Shown piece by piece: positions 44,773-55,571 of a DNA stretch of 64,000 nucleotides. The first letter of the stretch is position 1; every line of letters begins with the position of its first letter. The notes beneath the pieces were generated by a model. The model worked only from the letters and a program-made list of their open reading frames with translations. It had not been told where the DNA came from and made no database searches. This DNA is from Astragalus membranaceus (Eukaryota; Streptophyta; Magnoliopsida; Fabales; Fabaceae), in the NCBI GenBank assembly GCA_039519185.1, contig CM076854.1:73217948-73281947 (forward strand), given 5' to 3'. A program made the translations under genes and the position numbers.

Positions 44773-47700
44773 TGTAACACCCCATTCTACCTAGCTATTT
44801 ATCATAGAGATCAGAGTTTCAAAATTTCTTTTTGAATGGAATGCTACACATAAACTTAATCTAACAACGATCAAATCAGTATAAGCCTTCCTTATACCTT
44901 TACAATACGCAACACCATTAAATAATTTAGGGTACTCTTGACTTTACCAACAGAATCCACACATTATAATTTAGATGTCTCGCAGCGGAAAAATAACATA
45001 ACCTCAAAAGTGCCAAACAACAGCCTCATCGAAAAATCATTAAATCAATGCATACAAAATTCAACAACAAATGAATAACATTAGAATTCCTAAGCCAACC
45101 CCCTAGGTGTCACGTATCAGAGCAGACCGACTCGGGAGTGAAAGGAGTAAGCCTTCACTCAGGACTACCTGTGGTAAACAACAACAGAAGGGTGAGTCTC
45201 AACTACATAATAAAGACTATAATAAGAAGTATGTTCCATCATAGCATCACACTCATACAGTCACACAATAGCATAGTTCATACAATCACCAACTCGCATG
45301 CTTATCATGAGGATGTATGCAATACAGTTATGCATGTGGTACCATTTTCGCAGACCGCAGCCTTATCATCATAATATCAACTCAGACCGCAGCCTTATCA
45401 TTTTGATTTAGAACTTAGACCGCAGCCTTATCATCATAATTTAAAACTCAGACCGCAGCCTTATGTATGCATGAGACTCCATGACAAATCCACAATCATA
45501 ATTCTTAACAACACGGTCCATGTATCCTATATCACATCTTTAATTAATCTTAGTTTTAGCCCCCATGGCCTCATCATCAATCAACTCATTATTTTCTCAT
45601 CTCAATCACGTCTCTATGACTAAGCTAGCTCTAGGGACCAATCTGTTACTATTAGGACCGAAGCCAAAAGACAAGGCACGGACGTACCACTTGGCGCCCT
45701 GGGCGGCACACTTGGCGCCCAACACAACACCCAAACGCACAACCACAATAGGTCACCTAAAAATTAAAACCGCTCTAGCCAAAATGTTCAAAATGGGATT
45801 TGGTCACGTGAATACAGAATTTGGCTAGGAAAAATATGTTCAGAACTCACAGCTCACCCCTAGGCACCACAACATAGTCAAAACAACACCCAATAGGACC
45901 ATTTCAAAACAACAAGTGAAAATCTGGAAATTCTTTAGCCAAAGTGCTTAAAATACAATTTGGTCAGGTGAATACAAAATTTGGCTCGGTAAAATATGCT
46001 CAGAAATTGAATTGTACACAAGACACCCCTTAGACAAGCCAAAACGATGCCCAATAGGACCATTTCAAAACCACAAGTGAAAATCTGGAAATTCTTTAGC
46101 CAAAGTGTTTTAAATACAATTTGGTCAGGTGAATACAAAATTTGGCTCGGTAAAATATGCTCAGAAATTGAATTGTACACAAGACACCCCTTAGACAAGC
46201 CAAAACGATGCCCAATAGGACCATTTCAAAACCACAAGTGCAAATCTGGAAATTCTTTAGCCAAAGTGTTTTAAATACAATTTGGTCAGGTGAATACAAA
46301 ATTTGGCTCGGTAAAATATGCTCAGAAATTGAATTGCACACAAGACACCCCCTTAGACAAGCCAAAACGATGCCCAATAGGACCATTTCAGAACCACAAG
46401 TGAAAATCTGGAAATTCTTTAGCCAAAGTGTTTTAAATACAATTTGGTCAGGTGAATACCAAATTTGGCTCGGTAAAAACTGTTTAGAAATTGAATTGCA
46501 CACAAGGCACCCCTTAGACAAGCCAAAACGATGCCCAATAGGACCATTTCAAAACCACAAGTGCAAATCTGGAAATTCTTTAGCCAAAGTGTTTTAAATA
46601 CAATTTGGTCAGGTGAATACAAAATTTGGCTCGGTAAAAACTGTTTAGAAATTGAATTGCACACAAGGCACCCCTTAGACAAGCCAAAACGATGCCCAAT
46701 AGGACCATTTCAAAACCACAAGTGCAAATCTGGAAATTCTTTAGCCAAAGTGTTTTAAATACAATTTGGTCAGGTGAATACAAAATTTGGCTCGGTAAAA
46801 ACTGTTTAGAAATTGAGCTTCACATGAAACACCCCCTAGGCGCACACCCCATGGGACACAGGCGCCACCAGGCGCCATTCTGGGCAGCACAGGCGCCCAG
46901 ACAGCAACACACGCACGCCCAGGCAGCAAACAACACACGCAACGCAACACAAACCCACTGCTACAGTACACAGGGCGCCATTTTCCCTAGGCACTTGGCG
47001 CCCCATGCGACCCAACATCTACCAAACATCAAATTTCCAAAACAATTCACAACAAAAATTCACAAAATACATTATGCTCATACCAACAACATTCATTCTC
47101 ACATTTATGCATTAAGGACACAACAAGGCATAAAATCAACACATGCAATCTAACCTTAGCATAGGAAATCGAATCAATCACACTAATTATCAATTTCAAC
47201 TAACCTAAACAATCTAACAATTAACAAAATAATGTCAGTGGGATCCTATGGTTTACATACAACCTATTATACTCTCTATTATAGAGTGAGACTCCCCTAA
47301 CCTTGATTATGACGAACTAGAGCTCTTTCCACCGAAGCACCGACAAACCACCGCAACAAGAATTCTTCTCCTTCTTCTTCCCTTATTCACGAACACGCCC
47401 TCTCTCTCTTTCTCTTGGACCATTCGCGAATCGAACAAAAATAGGAAGGGTTAGGGAAAAACGAAAACCTAAGCACTTGATAGAGAAGGGAAATCGAATC
47501 ATAAAAGACTAGGAACCCTTACCTAGGATCAAGATGCACAAACCCTAACTCCTTAGCTTGAAGTCGCCTCCTTCCTTCTCTTCTCCTCTCCTTCGACTTT
47601 CTTTCTCTTCTTCTCTCCTTCGACTCACTTGCTCACTTTTGGCACAATTGGGGCGCAACCTAGACCCCTAGCGCCTAAGGAGCGCCTAAGCCAACGGGCT

Positions 47701-47855
47701 TGGGCTTCTTGGGCCGTCACTTGTAATTCCGGTATTTCCGATGCCATCCCCTTCAATTAAAAAAAATTACTATATTATAATATAATAAAACAAAATAGCG
47801 CAACACTTTAAATAATTTAATCAATTACTTAATTAAATTATTTTAGGGTGTTACA
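44773..47855 (-). repeat. 5' LTR of Gy4 (3083 bp)
   Basis: Same length as 37163-40245 and offset from it by exactly 7610 bp throughout, so there are no net indels. It carries the same six-copy 161 bp array (45891-46850). Confidence 0.95.
45891..46850. repeat. 161-bp tandem array, six copies, in the Gy4 5' LTR
   Basis: Equivalent to the array at 38281-39240, with the same copy number and a few point differences. Equal copy number is expected when both LTRs were copied from one template recently. Confidence 0.93.
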
Positions 47856-47860
47856 CCCCT

Positions 47861-47884
47861 TGTATTCCAATATAAGCACTTCAT
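47861..47884 (-). pseudogene. L1a ORF2 start
   Basis: On the minus strand ATG (47884-47882) begins MKCLYWNT and runs into the Gy4 insertion. The frame continues at 37162 with RGLANPP. The ATG overlaps the ORF1 stop TGA as ATGA. Confidence 0.88.
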
Positions 47885-49395
47885 TGAGCAAGACTATGAG
47901 ATCCTGCCCTTGAACGGGTTGTAATTGGGGTGATAGCTTTCTTTTTCTGTCTCTGCCTTTGTTTTTTCTTCTGAGACTTGGATCGAACTACCTCAAAATC
48001 AGAGCCCTCATCAGACTGGGCATTTTCCTTTGCCAAGTTATCCTCCTCCTCAACTAAAACAGACCAAGGTTGCTTAAGGATGTTTAAATCATCAATCACA
48101 ACTTGAGCAGCTTCTTGGTCAGCAACCACTTGGACTCGATTTCTATCAACCTCAAAGGCTGCTTCCATTTGTGAGTCACCAACTAAAATTGGATCAGGGG
48201 AATTCCCATTCTGCGTTATTGAAGGAGCTCTGCCACTTGGGGATCCTGTTTCAAAATTGTTAGAAATAAATCCAAGCAGGGGATTAATATCATCATGAGG
48301 GATATTATTGGGGCCTCCAAACTGATTTGGGATTGTAATCTCTTCAATAGAGATGAGATCTCCGGGACGATCCGAGTGATTATCTTTTTCCACAGGATCT
48401 TCTGTAGTGGCTACATTATCATCAACAATATCCTCTTGACGATTACTACCTGCACCATTATCAATAGTGTTAGCAATAACAACATTAGCACTAGATGTAG
48501 TCGTACCTTTCACCTGATCGTTATCAGGCGTCTGCATTTCACGAACATTAATTGCATCAGGGCCGTTCTTTCTCTTTGGCTCCCAAACTTGCCTATTGAT
48601 TGTGGGCTGCGCACGAGGTTCCTGCTTACTCTGAGCTTGCTTACAATTGGAATAATTATGCCCAATAATGTGACAATATGAGCAGAAATGTGGCAGCCTT
48701 TCATAAACTACTTCAACATAAAATGCGTAACCTTCACACTCAACCATAATACGCTCAGGAAGATCTCCATTCAAATCAATATCAACAAGAATTCTTGCGA
48801 AGTGGCCAAAAGTACAATTCTTTGTGGCATCATCCAGAGCAATAGGACCACCTATTGCCCCGGCAATCTCAAAAAGAGTGATTGGGCGCCAGTATTCACG
48901 AGCCAATCCATGGATACGAACCCAACATTGAACATTGGTGTTGCGGATCCTGCTTGGATCAAAGTCTGGCGTCCATGCAAAGAGCCAAAGAAAGCCGGGT
49001 TGCAACGACCATGTCCCAATTGCTTGAAGGCTACGCATCTCTTCAAACGATTGAAAACAAAATTCATAGTAGCCTTTCCCCAAGGATACCATTGTCCAAG
49101 AGCCAATGGATTTCCATTCTTGCAAAAGTTTTGCCCTTAAATCATTAATCTTTAGAGGAGAATCCCCCTTAGAAAGGGTAAGGCGTCCATGCAATACATT
49201 CTTGCACCCTTTGACTCCTTCTTGATATTCTGTTTCAGAGATCTTGATAGTGAGAGCATCGCCTTTAATGCAAGGCTTTGGCAACTGATTTGGAGGAATC
49301 ACACATGAGTTTGTTAGCGCAGCAGCAAAGGACTTTGTTGCGGTCACAGACTGAGGTTGAGCTCGCGGAGCTGATACTGGCGCCGTGTCGGCCAT
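47881..49395 (-). CDS. L1a ORF1: DUF4283 and CCHC RNA-binding protein
   Basis: About 504 codons from ATG 49395 (MADTAPVSAPRAQPQSV) to TGA 47881-47883. The frame is open further upstream, but residues there look like translated 5' UTR, so I choose the Met at the start of the normal N-terminal region. Residues about 45-230 form the DUF4283 domain (SIGSWTMVSLGKGYYEFCF, CWVRIHGLAREYW). At about 255-275 is the knuckle CSYCHIIGHNYSNC. The C-terminal half is acidic and low in complexity and ends in a basic KKKQRQRQKKK segment. The protein packages LINE RNA with ORF2. There is no lesion. It ends next to Gy4. Confidence 0.9.
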   Translation of the reverse strand: MADTAPVSAPRAQPQSVTATKSFAAALTNSCVIPPNQLPKPCIKGDALTIKISETEYQEGVKGCKNVLHGRLTLSKGDSPLKINDLRAKLLQEWKSIGSWTMVSLGKGYYEFCFQSFEEMRSLQAIGTWSLQPGFLWLFAWTPDFDPSRIRNTNVQCWVRIHGLAREYWRPITLFEIAGAIGGPIALDDATKNCTFGHFARILVDIDLNGDLPERIMVECEGYAFYVEVVYERLPHFCSYCHIIGHNYSNCKQAQSKQEPRAQPTINRQVWEPKRKNGPDAINVREMQTPDNDQVKGTTTSSANVVIANTIDNGAGSNRQEDIVDDNVATTEDPVEKDNHSDRPGDLISIEEITIPNQFGGPNNIPHDDINPLLGFISNNFETGSPSGRAPSITQNGNSPDPILVGDSQMEAAFEVDRNRVQVVADQEAAQVVIDDLNILKQPWSVLVEEEDNLAKENAQSDEGSDFEVVRSKSQKKKQRQRQKKKAITPITTRSRAGSHSLAQ

Positions 49396-50087
49396 GCATG
49401 GCCACGGATAAAAATCCATAGCCAAAATAGCCAGCAAGAACCGAGAACCACCCAATATCAAACCGAAAGGAGCAACCAATAAAATGCAGTCCAGCAATAA
49501 TATCAACACAGCAAAAATCAGTCCAGCAAGAATATGAACACAACAGCAATATCTGACCAAACCGAAAGACTGGCAATGCAGAACCGATCCAGAAGTGAAG
49601 CGAATTAAAGATCCAGAAGTGAAGCGAAATTATATAGTTAAAGATCACTTACACAACCGATCTAGTAGAGACCAATAACAAGCCGTAAGGAGCAACCAAT
49701 AAAATCAATCCAGCAAGAATATCAACACAGCAATAATCAGTCCAGCAAGCATATCAACACAGCAATAATACCAGATCAAACCGACAGACTGGTAGTGCAG
49801 AACCGATCCAGAAATTATATAGAAAGCGAATTAAAGGTCCCTTACAACCGATCCAGCATAGACCAAGATTAAGCCGAATGAAAGCAGCCAAGCACCTGGA
49901 ATATAAACAGCCAGAGGAGAACGAATCGTAGGACGCATCGACACACTCAAGGATCAAGGATAACGTGGAATAGTCACCATCGCCCAAAACCCTAGCAAGT
50001 GTTACTATTTTCGTCAAACCCTAGCAGAGGGTTTTTCTTATCTTTTCACTTGTCTTAGCACAACCCCGGACAATCATTGCACGATCC
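49396..50087 (-). promoter_or_regulatory. L1a 5' untranslated region with tandem repeats
   Basis: Two to three imperfect ~100-170 bp repeats are built around 'agcaaccaataaaat', 'tccagcaagaatat', 'caacacagcaata' and 'accgatccaga'. LINE 5' UTRs commonly hold an internal promoter, so a regulatory role is plausible but not shown. It ends at the target duplication 50088-50100. Confidence 0.7.
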
Positions 50088-50100
50088 AGCCTCTCAACAT
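50088..50100. other. Right target-site duplication of L1a
   Basis: AGCCTCTCAACAT, identical to 15688-15700. Confidence 0.9.
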
Positions 50101-50226
50101 GATAAAATGCCGAGCATATAAAAGGAAATTATCCTAGAACCACCAAACAATCTTAAGCACGTCTTTAAGAAAAATCCCTCCAACCTCAAAGATTTGTATC
50201 TAGCATTGTTGACATGGATCACTTAA
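50101..50226. other. Unassigned flank right of L1a
   Basis: AT-rich sequence with no feature recognised; it was continuous with 15231-15687 before the LINE inserted. Confidence 0.5.
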
Positions 50227-50424
50227 GAAAAAAGTAAACAATTGCAAGGAATGTCGTATGGGGTACTCTTTTTACTCCTTGGGTCTTTTTTCCAATGAGT
50301 TTTGGCCCTTGTAGGTTTTAACGAGGTCCCCGTTCCTACCATGATGTATCGACATAGGCGGAGTATTTCTTGTGCTTCCCTGTACTACTATTAATAAAAT
50401 TCATTTGCTTATCAAAAAAAAAGG
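50227..50424 (+). mobile_element. L1b: 5'-truncated LINE tail
   Basis: A plus-strand LINE 3' UTR with the phrase GGTTTTAACGAGGTCC, matching the L1a 3' UTR core, and ending in 'attaataaaattcatttgc' and a run of nine A at 50416-50424. No coding sequence is left. The left edge is approximate and no target duplication is visible. Confidence 0.65.
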
Positions 50425-50833
50425 AAGGTATTTTATGTTAATCCGAGTAGGTTCCCAGGAAACAGAGGTGGGTCACAATGGACACTCGTAAGTACCAAGT
50501 CTTTCCTTGCCAGAACTTTCCCCAAAACAACACTGTTTTCAAAAATCAAGCCGAAGAGATTACTGGGATGAGTCGCGGACTAGGTCGCTCTCTTTAAGAC
50601 GTTCCGTGGCACTGCTCCAAGGTGCAAGCAAGCTATCAACCACGACGTCCCCAGGATAAAACAGGCCAGTCTAAAACTGCTTTGAAAGTTCACTGCATCG
50701 TGAAAATTTGGTCTAAGATATACACCCTCGATATGGTTATGAAAACCACTCTTTAGCTTGGAAATGCTTCAAGCTTTCTAGAGAAGAACAAAGAAGTTTA
50801 GAGAGAAGAGAGAAAAACTTGAGGAGAGTAGCC
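50425..50833 (+). other. Presumed upstream region of the Cac3 transposase
   Basis: About 400 bases without a recognised domain or CACTA end. It contains a purine-rich stretch (50785-50825) just before the ATG at 50834, like a 5' UTR. The left terminal repeat of Cac3 is not in it. Confidence 0.45.
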
Positions 50834-51830
50834 ATGGATCGTAGTTGTATGCAAAGTAATCGTCTGAGTGATGAGTATGCAAATGGTGTCGAAAAGTTTA
50901 TAAATTTTGCTCAAGCACATTTTACCAAAACTGATGTTCTCGAAACTGATGTCCTCGAAACTGATGTTCCCAAAACTGTTGTAACTTATTCCTGCCCTTG
51001 TTGTTTTTGTGTGAATTGAGCCCCACAACCACCAAATGTAATACGGGACCATCTCTTTGTTTATGGGATCTGTCCCAGTTATACCACATGGATATGGCAT
51101 GGTGAATCAACCGACAACCCAAGTGTGTCCAAAAGAGCGAAAGTCGATGAAGATATGGATGATCGAATGGAGTACATGATACGTGACATTGGTCTTGAAT
51201 ATTTAAAGCAGGCGCATGAATATGATACTTTGTGCAAAGACAAAGAAGAACCTTTGTATATGGGTTGCACAAAATACACACGGCTGTCTACGACGTTAAA
51301 ATTGATCAATCTGAAGGCGATAAATTGGTGGACTGATAAGGGATTCACTGAATTGCTTGAGCTGTTGGTAGACATGCTTCCCATAGGTAACACATTGCCA
51401 AAACGTACATATGATGCGAAGAAGATATTGTGTCCGATGGGTGTGGAGTAATAGAAAATACATGCATGTCCAAATGATTGCATATTGTATCGAAAAGACT
51501 TTGAGAAGTTGCACAAGTTCCCTACGTGTAATTGGTCGTGCTACAAAGTGAAGTCGGGTGAATCTAGTTGTGGCGACAACAGCACAAAGGGTTCCCCTGC
51601 CAAGGTTTTATGGTATCTTCCAATAATACCCAGGTTCATACGCTTGTTTGCAAATGCAAATGACGCGAAGAGCATTATGTGTCATGCAGATGAGAGGAAA
51701 TGTGACTGACAGCTTCGCCATCCGGCCGATTCTTTGCAATGGAAGAAAATTGATAATTTGTATCCGGATTTTGGCGCTGAGTCAAGAAATCTTATACTTG
51801 CACTTGCTTCAGATGGGCCGCATATCTACC
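50834..51830 (+). pseudogene. Cac3 TNP2 transposase, N-terminal part, broken
   Basis: The frame starts MDRSCMQSNRLSDEYANGVE, the transposase-associated domain, and continues in one phase through RDHLFVYGICPSYTTWIWHG, YTRLSTTLKLINLKA, KIHACPNDCILYRKDFE, PAKVLWYLPIIPRFIRLF and LRHPADS. It carries stops at 51018-51020, two adjacent stops near 51449-51454 and a TGA near 51707. A repeated ETDVLETDVLETDVP block (about 50930-50980) has replaced part of the Cys-rich segment. After ALASDG the catalytic core, DUF4218 and DUF4216 regions are deleted, and the sequence passes to the next gene. Confidence 0.88.
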
Positions 51831-51959
51831 GAGACATAGGCCGCATTTTATAACAGTCGTATTACTGAGGAGTTTGTGGTATTATTTTAACTACAAATAT
51901 TGTAGTTTCTTAAACATTAATGATCTGTTATATATGTGGTGGTGTTTGTTCTTTGTAAC

Positions 51960-53260
51960 AGGATAAAAGAGAAGCTGTCAAGAATATTCAGATAAATAAT
52001 AAATACAACCACACAATGGGGCGGTTATAAAAAGTTGAAGATGACTTTGAAAGAAGATCAAATCAAAAAAATTCAGGAGGAGTCTGGTGATCCTTCTTTG
52101 GAGGTGGAGCCTACATCTCCAGAGCGTCATGGGCTGTGGAAGGCTGGCCGTAAAAACAAGTCTAGATCTTATTTATCGGAGGAGTCAGCACCAGTTGGAT
52201 CTAAGATTGTAAGTAAAATTTTGTGTGGATCTAAGTTGAATAAAAGTATGCTTTGTTTAAGTAATTCAATTGTATCACGTTAACATGTTTTTGTTGTAGG
52301 ATGAACTTACAGTTATTAGTAGCCAAGGATCTTTCATTCCAAATCGATTGGCTGAAAGAGATCCTTTTGACGGGGTATGCTGATAAGAGACATGCTAGGA
52401 TAAGGTTGGAGCATGAAGATCATGAGAGCTTTGTTTCCTTCATAGAGATCATGGACATGGTTTCCAGTGAACAGTCGCTTGTGTTAAGCCATTTGAGCAT
52501 ATGGTGCACGTAAGTAGTAAAGTTTATTTCATTATGTCAATTTCTCGCATTTCTACATATATTAATCAATTTGATAGTTTTTCTTACGTGCCACTAGATA
52601 TCTGTATCGTCAATGTGTTGAAAGGGGTATCAATGAATTATATGGAATTGTGTGTCCACATAAGCTTAACTTGAAGAATATGCCCATGAATACCGTTCTT
52701 CAAAATATTCAAGCGAAATTGACCACCAATAAGGAAATATATATTACTCCATTTTGCCATAGGTACGTGATTGCATATTTGAACGAATTGATAATTCATT
52801 TTCCTTTGTTTGTGTGATACTTAATTTTAAGTTTATCAATGTTGCACTGGACATTGGCAACTGGTTGTCTTACTCCCAAATCAAAATATTGTGGTCTGGA
52901 TGTGTTCCTTATGCCGCCAACCAAACAAACAAATCAAAGACATGTTTAGCAAGTAAGTTTTTAGTTTTTTTATCATGGTTTAGATTGTAGTATTTGAACT
53001 TTGGGTTGAAATTTTGTAACTAATTTTATATTATGTTATTAGAGCTGTCAAAGGGGATTCTACATCGGCCACCAAGTGGTTGTACCCTATAGTAAGTAGT
53101 TTAAAATATTGGGTTGATTTAATTTAGAGTGAATTCATATATGATATATATAGATATATATATATATAATATTCTCTTTAATTTTGTTAATTCATTTGCG
53201 TAGATGTCAATATAACGGAATGGTTTTCATTGTGGGTATTATGTGATGAAGTTTATGCTG
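51960..53260 (+). pseudogene. Cac3 Ptta/En-Spm and Ulp1 protease-like gene, 5' exons
   Basis: Begins with a Ptta-type plant transposase stretch (NKYNHTMG, GGYKKLKMTLKE, then SPERHGLWKAGRKNKS at about 52110-52165). Later exons are near 52299-52510 (frameshifted), 52597-52760 (YRQCVERGINELYGIVCPHK) and 52850-52950, which holds the C48 His motif HWQLVVLLP with a frameshift. The catalytic Cys motif HCGYYVMK is near 53226-53255. The last exon follows at 53768. Unlike Cac1, the Cys exon is preserved here, but frameshifts near 52890 and 53220 make the protein non-functional. Between exons, introns hold (AT)n (53145-53168) and 'ggctttgaattctgg' repeats (53500-53600). Confidence 0.8.
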
Positions 53261-53767
53261 ACCATTTCGAGTGCCGGTGTTGTTGTTAATTCATTTCAAT
53301 TGTTTAACAAATTTTTATTATGGTTGTTTTCATGTGAGTTGTGAGGATTAGAATTGAAACATTATTTGTGGTGAATTGGAACAAATAAATAGATTAGAAT
53401 CTAAATTCAACTTCACTCTTTGGCTTTGGATTCTGTAGGTTGTGATTGTGGTTGTGATTTCCCTTTATTTGCGAAAATTCAGTCAAGCAATGGATTGTGG
53501 CAACAGAATTTTTTATTGTTTTGTGGCTTTGAAATCTGGTTTTTGGCTTTGAATTCTGGATTGTGGCAACTGATTTTTGGCTTTGAATTCTGGTTGTGAT
53601 TGTGGCAATAATTTTTTTGAGATGCTTGTCCCAATTACTAACAGTTTAGTATGCATGTGATGAAGGGGGTATATTAGTCATGATTGTAAATTCCAATTTG
53701 CATGTCTGTTTGTGTGTATTACTATTGATTGGATATAATTTGTTTTAGTAATTTTTAAACTTGTAGG

Positions 53768-53795
53768 TATTTATTGACCCAAAGGCATACACCGA
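53768..53795 (+). pseudogene. Cac3 last exon, left piece
   Basis: After a TTGTAG acceptor the exon reads VFIDPKAYT and is cut at 53795 by Gy5. The remaining codons are at 62276-62365. Confidence 0.85.
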
Positions 53796-54563
53796 TGTAA
53801 CACCCCGGTATTTTTAACATGTAAGAATACCCAGGTGAGGCAAAGTATAAACATCAGAGATAATATTTCCTGCTTAGACACTGAATACCATTACAAAAGA
53901 TTTTTGCTGAAATATAACATAACCGTCTTATACACAAATAAGACTTTACGGTACTCAGACCATAAACTGTCAGCAACTATGGTAGTCAGAGTCATACAAG
54001 AAAGCGGAAAGAAAGTTAAACATAACACTAATGCCATAGTGCAGTGATACATAGACAACAGAAGGAAAATAAACTTGAACATAAAGCTAAGTCATCATCC
54101 TTCACCCGGGGCCACCTACTCGTGCCTCTGAGGTTTCTTCTGTCCCTGTTTATCTGTAAAACAACAACATTTAAACAGTGAGATACAATCTCAGTGAGTT
54201 CTACCGAGACCCCTACTAGCACTCTCGGTTCGGTTTTTAAAACATTGTTAACTCAACACGGCATCGACTGCGCGAACGCTAACTCCCGATGAACCACATT
54301 ATTTTACACATAGCATTTCACCGACTGCCCCAAGACTAATCCCGGCGAATCTGCCATAACTCAGTGCGTCACCGACTGCCCCAAGACTAATCCCGGTGAA
54401 CCACACTACAAAACAACAGTAACGTACCACCGACTGCCCCAAGACTAATCCCGGCGAACCCCTTACCAATAATAGTTTCACTATTGGCCTCGGAGCCTAG
54501 GGTAGGGGACCATGACTGCCCCTCCTAGTATGTCAACATGGGTCGTCACCCAAACTCGATATA

Positions 54564-54597
<34 letters not shown>

Positions 54598-55521
54598 CTA
54601 CCGATACATGAACTCATGGTTCATTACCTCAACGATCAATTGGACATTTTGTTCCTTTAAATTGTAATTAACCACATAGGACTCATAGTCCGATTTGTTA
54701 ACAATAAAACACATCCGCACACGAGTACTAGTATTCGGCTTTTCAAAACAAATTCAACATCAAAAGTGTATTATAAAACCCTCTGAATAAGCCTAAACGT
54801 GTCAAAACGGAATAAGCCTAAACGTGAGTAAAACTCACCCTTGAAGCGAGAGCCGTTGCCGAGCCGAAATCACCGATGTGTCAAAATCACCGAATCGAAC
54901 CCAAACAACACCGAATCGCTCCTAACTTCGTTTCGAGCTTCCAATCGCGTTCAATCCGCTCCTAGCTTCGATCCTAAACATAACCCAATCACCAACACCA
55001 CCTATCAATCCTTGATTTCAACAAATTTCTCCACAAAACCCTCAATTTTCGAAATCAAAAGGGAAGAGGAAAACGGAGGGGAATCTTACCAAATTCTTGG
55101 GTTATGATGAGGGAGGGAAGATGATGAAGATGATGAATTTTGAAGGGATGGGCTTCACTCCTCTTCTTCCTTTCTCTTCTTCTTTTCCTCTTCTTCTTTC
55201 TCTTATTTTCTCTTCTTTTCCTCTTCTGCGCGTATGCCTTCTTTCTTTCCTCTCTTCTATTCTTTTCTTTCTTTAAACAAACACACACACACACACACAC
55301 ATATTTAATTAATAAATAAGTGGTAGCGTGGTCCAATTACCGTATCGATCTTAATCCCTTATTTCGATTTCAATACTTCCTTGACCCGTATTATCCGGTT
55401 AACGATCTAATGTCATCCAATAAATAATTTTAGCACTCAATAAATTTACCAGTTAAGTACTAAATTATTCCTACTGGGTTAACATCCAAATAATTCGCCT
55501 AATTATTTTGAGGATGTTACA
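53796..55521 (-). repeat. 3' LTR of Gy5 (1726 bp, with internal deletion)
   Basis: Pairs with 60077-62275. Near 54785-54830 about 490 bp present in the other LTR are missing. At the junction a short block 'aataagcctaaacgtg' is duplicated, like a repair filler. It holds three ~60 bp 'caccgactgccccaagac' units (54320-54460), an (AT)n run (54565-54588) and an (AC)n run (55281-55301). Confidence 0.92.
54255..54465. repeat. Short tandem units in the Gy5 3' LTR
   Basis: Three copies of CCGACTGCCCCAAGACTAAT with 'cccggcgaa/cccggtgaa' ends at about 60 bp spacing, preceded by a diverged copy. The other LTR has four. Confidence 0.85.
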
Positions 55522-55536
55522 TTCTCCCCCACTTAA
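55522..55536 (-). other. Polypurine tract of Gy5
   Basis: Minus strand TTAAGTGGGGGAGAA, abutting the 3' LTR. Confidence 0.9.
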
Positions 55537-55571
55537 AAGAATTTTGTCCTCAAAATTAAACACAACGTACC

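Larger units (their letters stand above)
37163..47855 (-). mobile_element. Gy4: coding Ty3/gypsy (chromovirus-like) element with 3.08-kb LTRs
   Basis: 10,693 bp flanked by CCCCT (37158-37162 and 47856-47860). Both LTRs are 3083 bp, start TGTAACACCCC, end GGGTGTTACA and differ at only about a dozen sites by eye. The primer site is at 44757-44768 and the polypurine tract at 40246-40260, so the element reads on the minus strand. A Gag-Pol of about 1460 codons is present with two frameshifts. It is inserted 24 bp into ORF2 of L1a. Domain order (protease, RT, RNase H, integrase, chromodomain-like tail) and long LTRs suggest the Tekay/Del lineage; that assignment is inference. Confidence 0.95.
15700..50087 (-). 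mobile_element. L1a: full-length L1-type LINE split by three nested insertions
   Basis: A minus-strand LINE. The 3' poly-A appears as a T-run at 15700-15709. Going upstream come the 3' UTR, RNase H and RT (15881-19205), an endonuclease piece (28104-28285), the main endonuclease part (36557-37162), the ORF2 start and ORF1 (47861-49395) and a 5' UTR ending at 50087. Removing Cac2, Gy3 and Gy4 together with one copy of each target duplication leaves about 6.5 kb, a normal full length for plant L1. ORF2 is then 4134 nt, divisible by three, and in phase at all three junctions. The flanking 12-13 bp duplication confirms a single insertion event. Confidence 0.93.

Noticed and set aside
36485..49560. 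Separate partial LINEs at 36.5 kb and 47.9 kb
   Set aside because: Target duplications of Gy3 and Gy4 and continuous phase show that they are parts of the same LINE as 15.9-19.2 kb.
49396..49560. Extended N-terminus of LINE ORF1 starting at 49560
   Set aside because: The extra 55 residues are hydrophobic and match the repeated 5' UTR sequence; the Met at 49395 starts the usual N-terminal region.
53835..54047. 70-codon plus-strand frame repeated at 60116-60328
   Set aside because: It lies at the outer end of each Gy5 LTR and has no domain; duplication is due to the LTR pair.
55055..55336. Lys/Arg-rich 93-codon frame
   Set aside because: Reverse translation of a CT-rich and (AC)n stretch in the Gy5 LTR, copied at 61758-62090.
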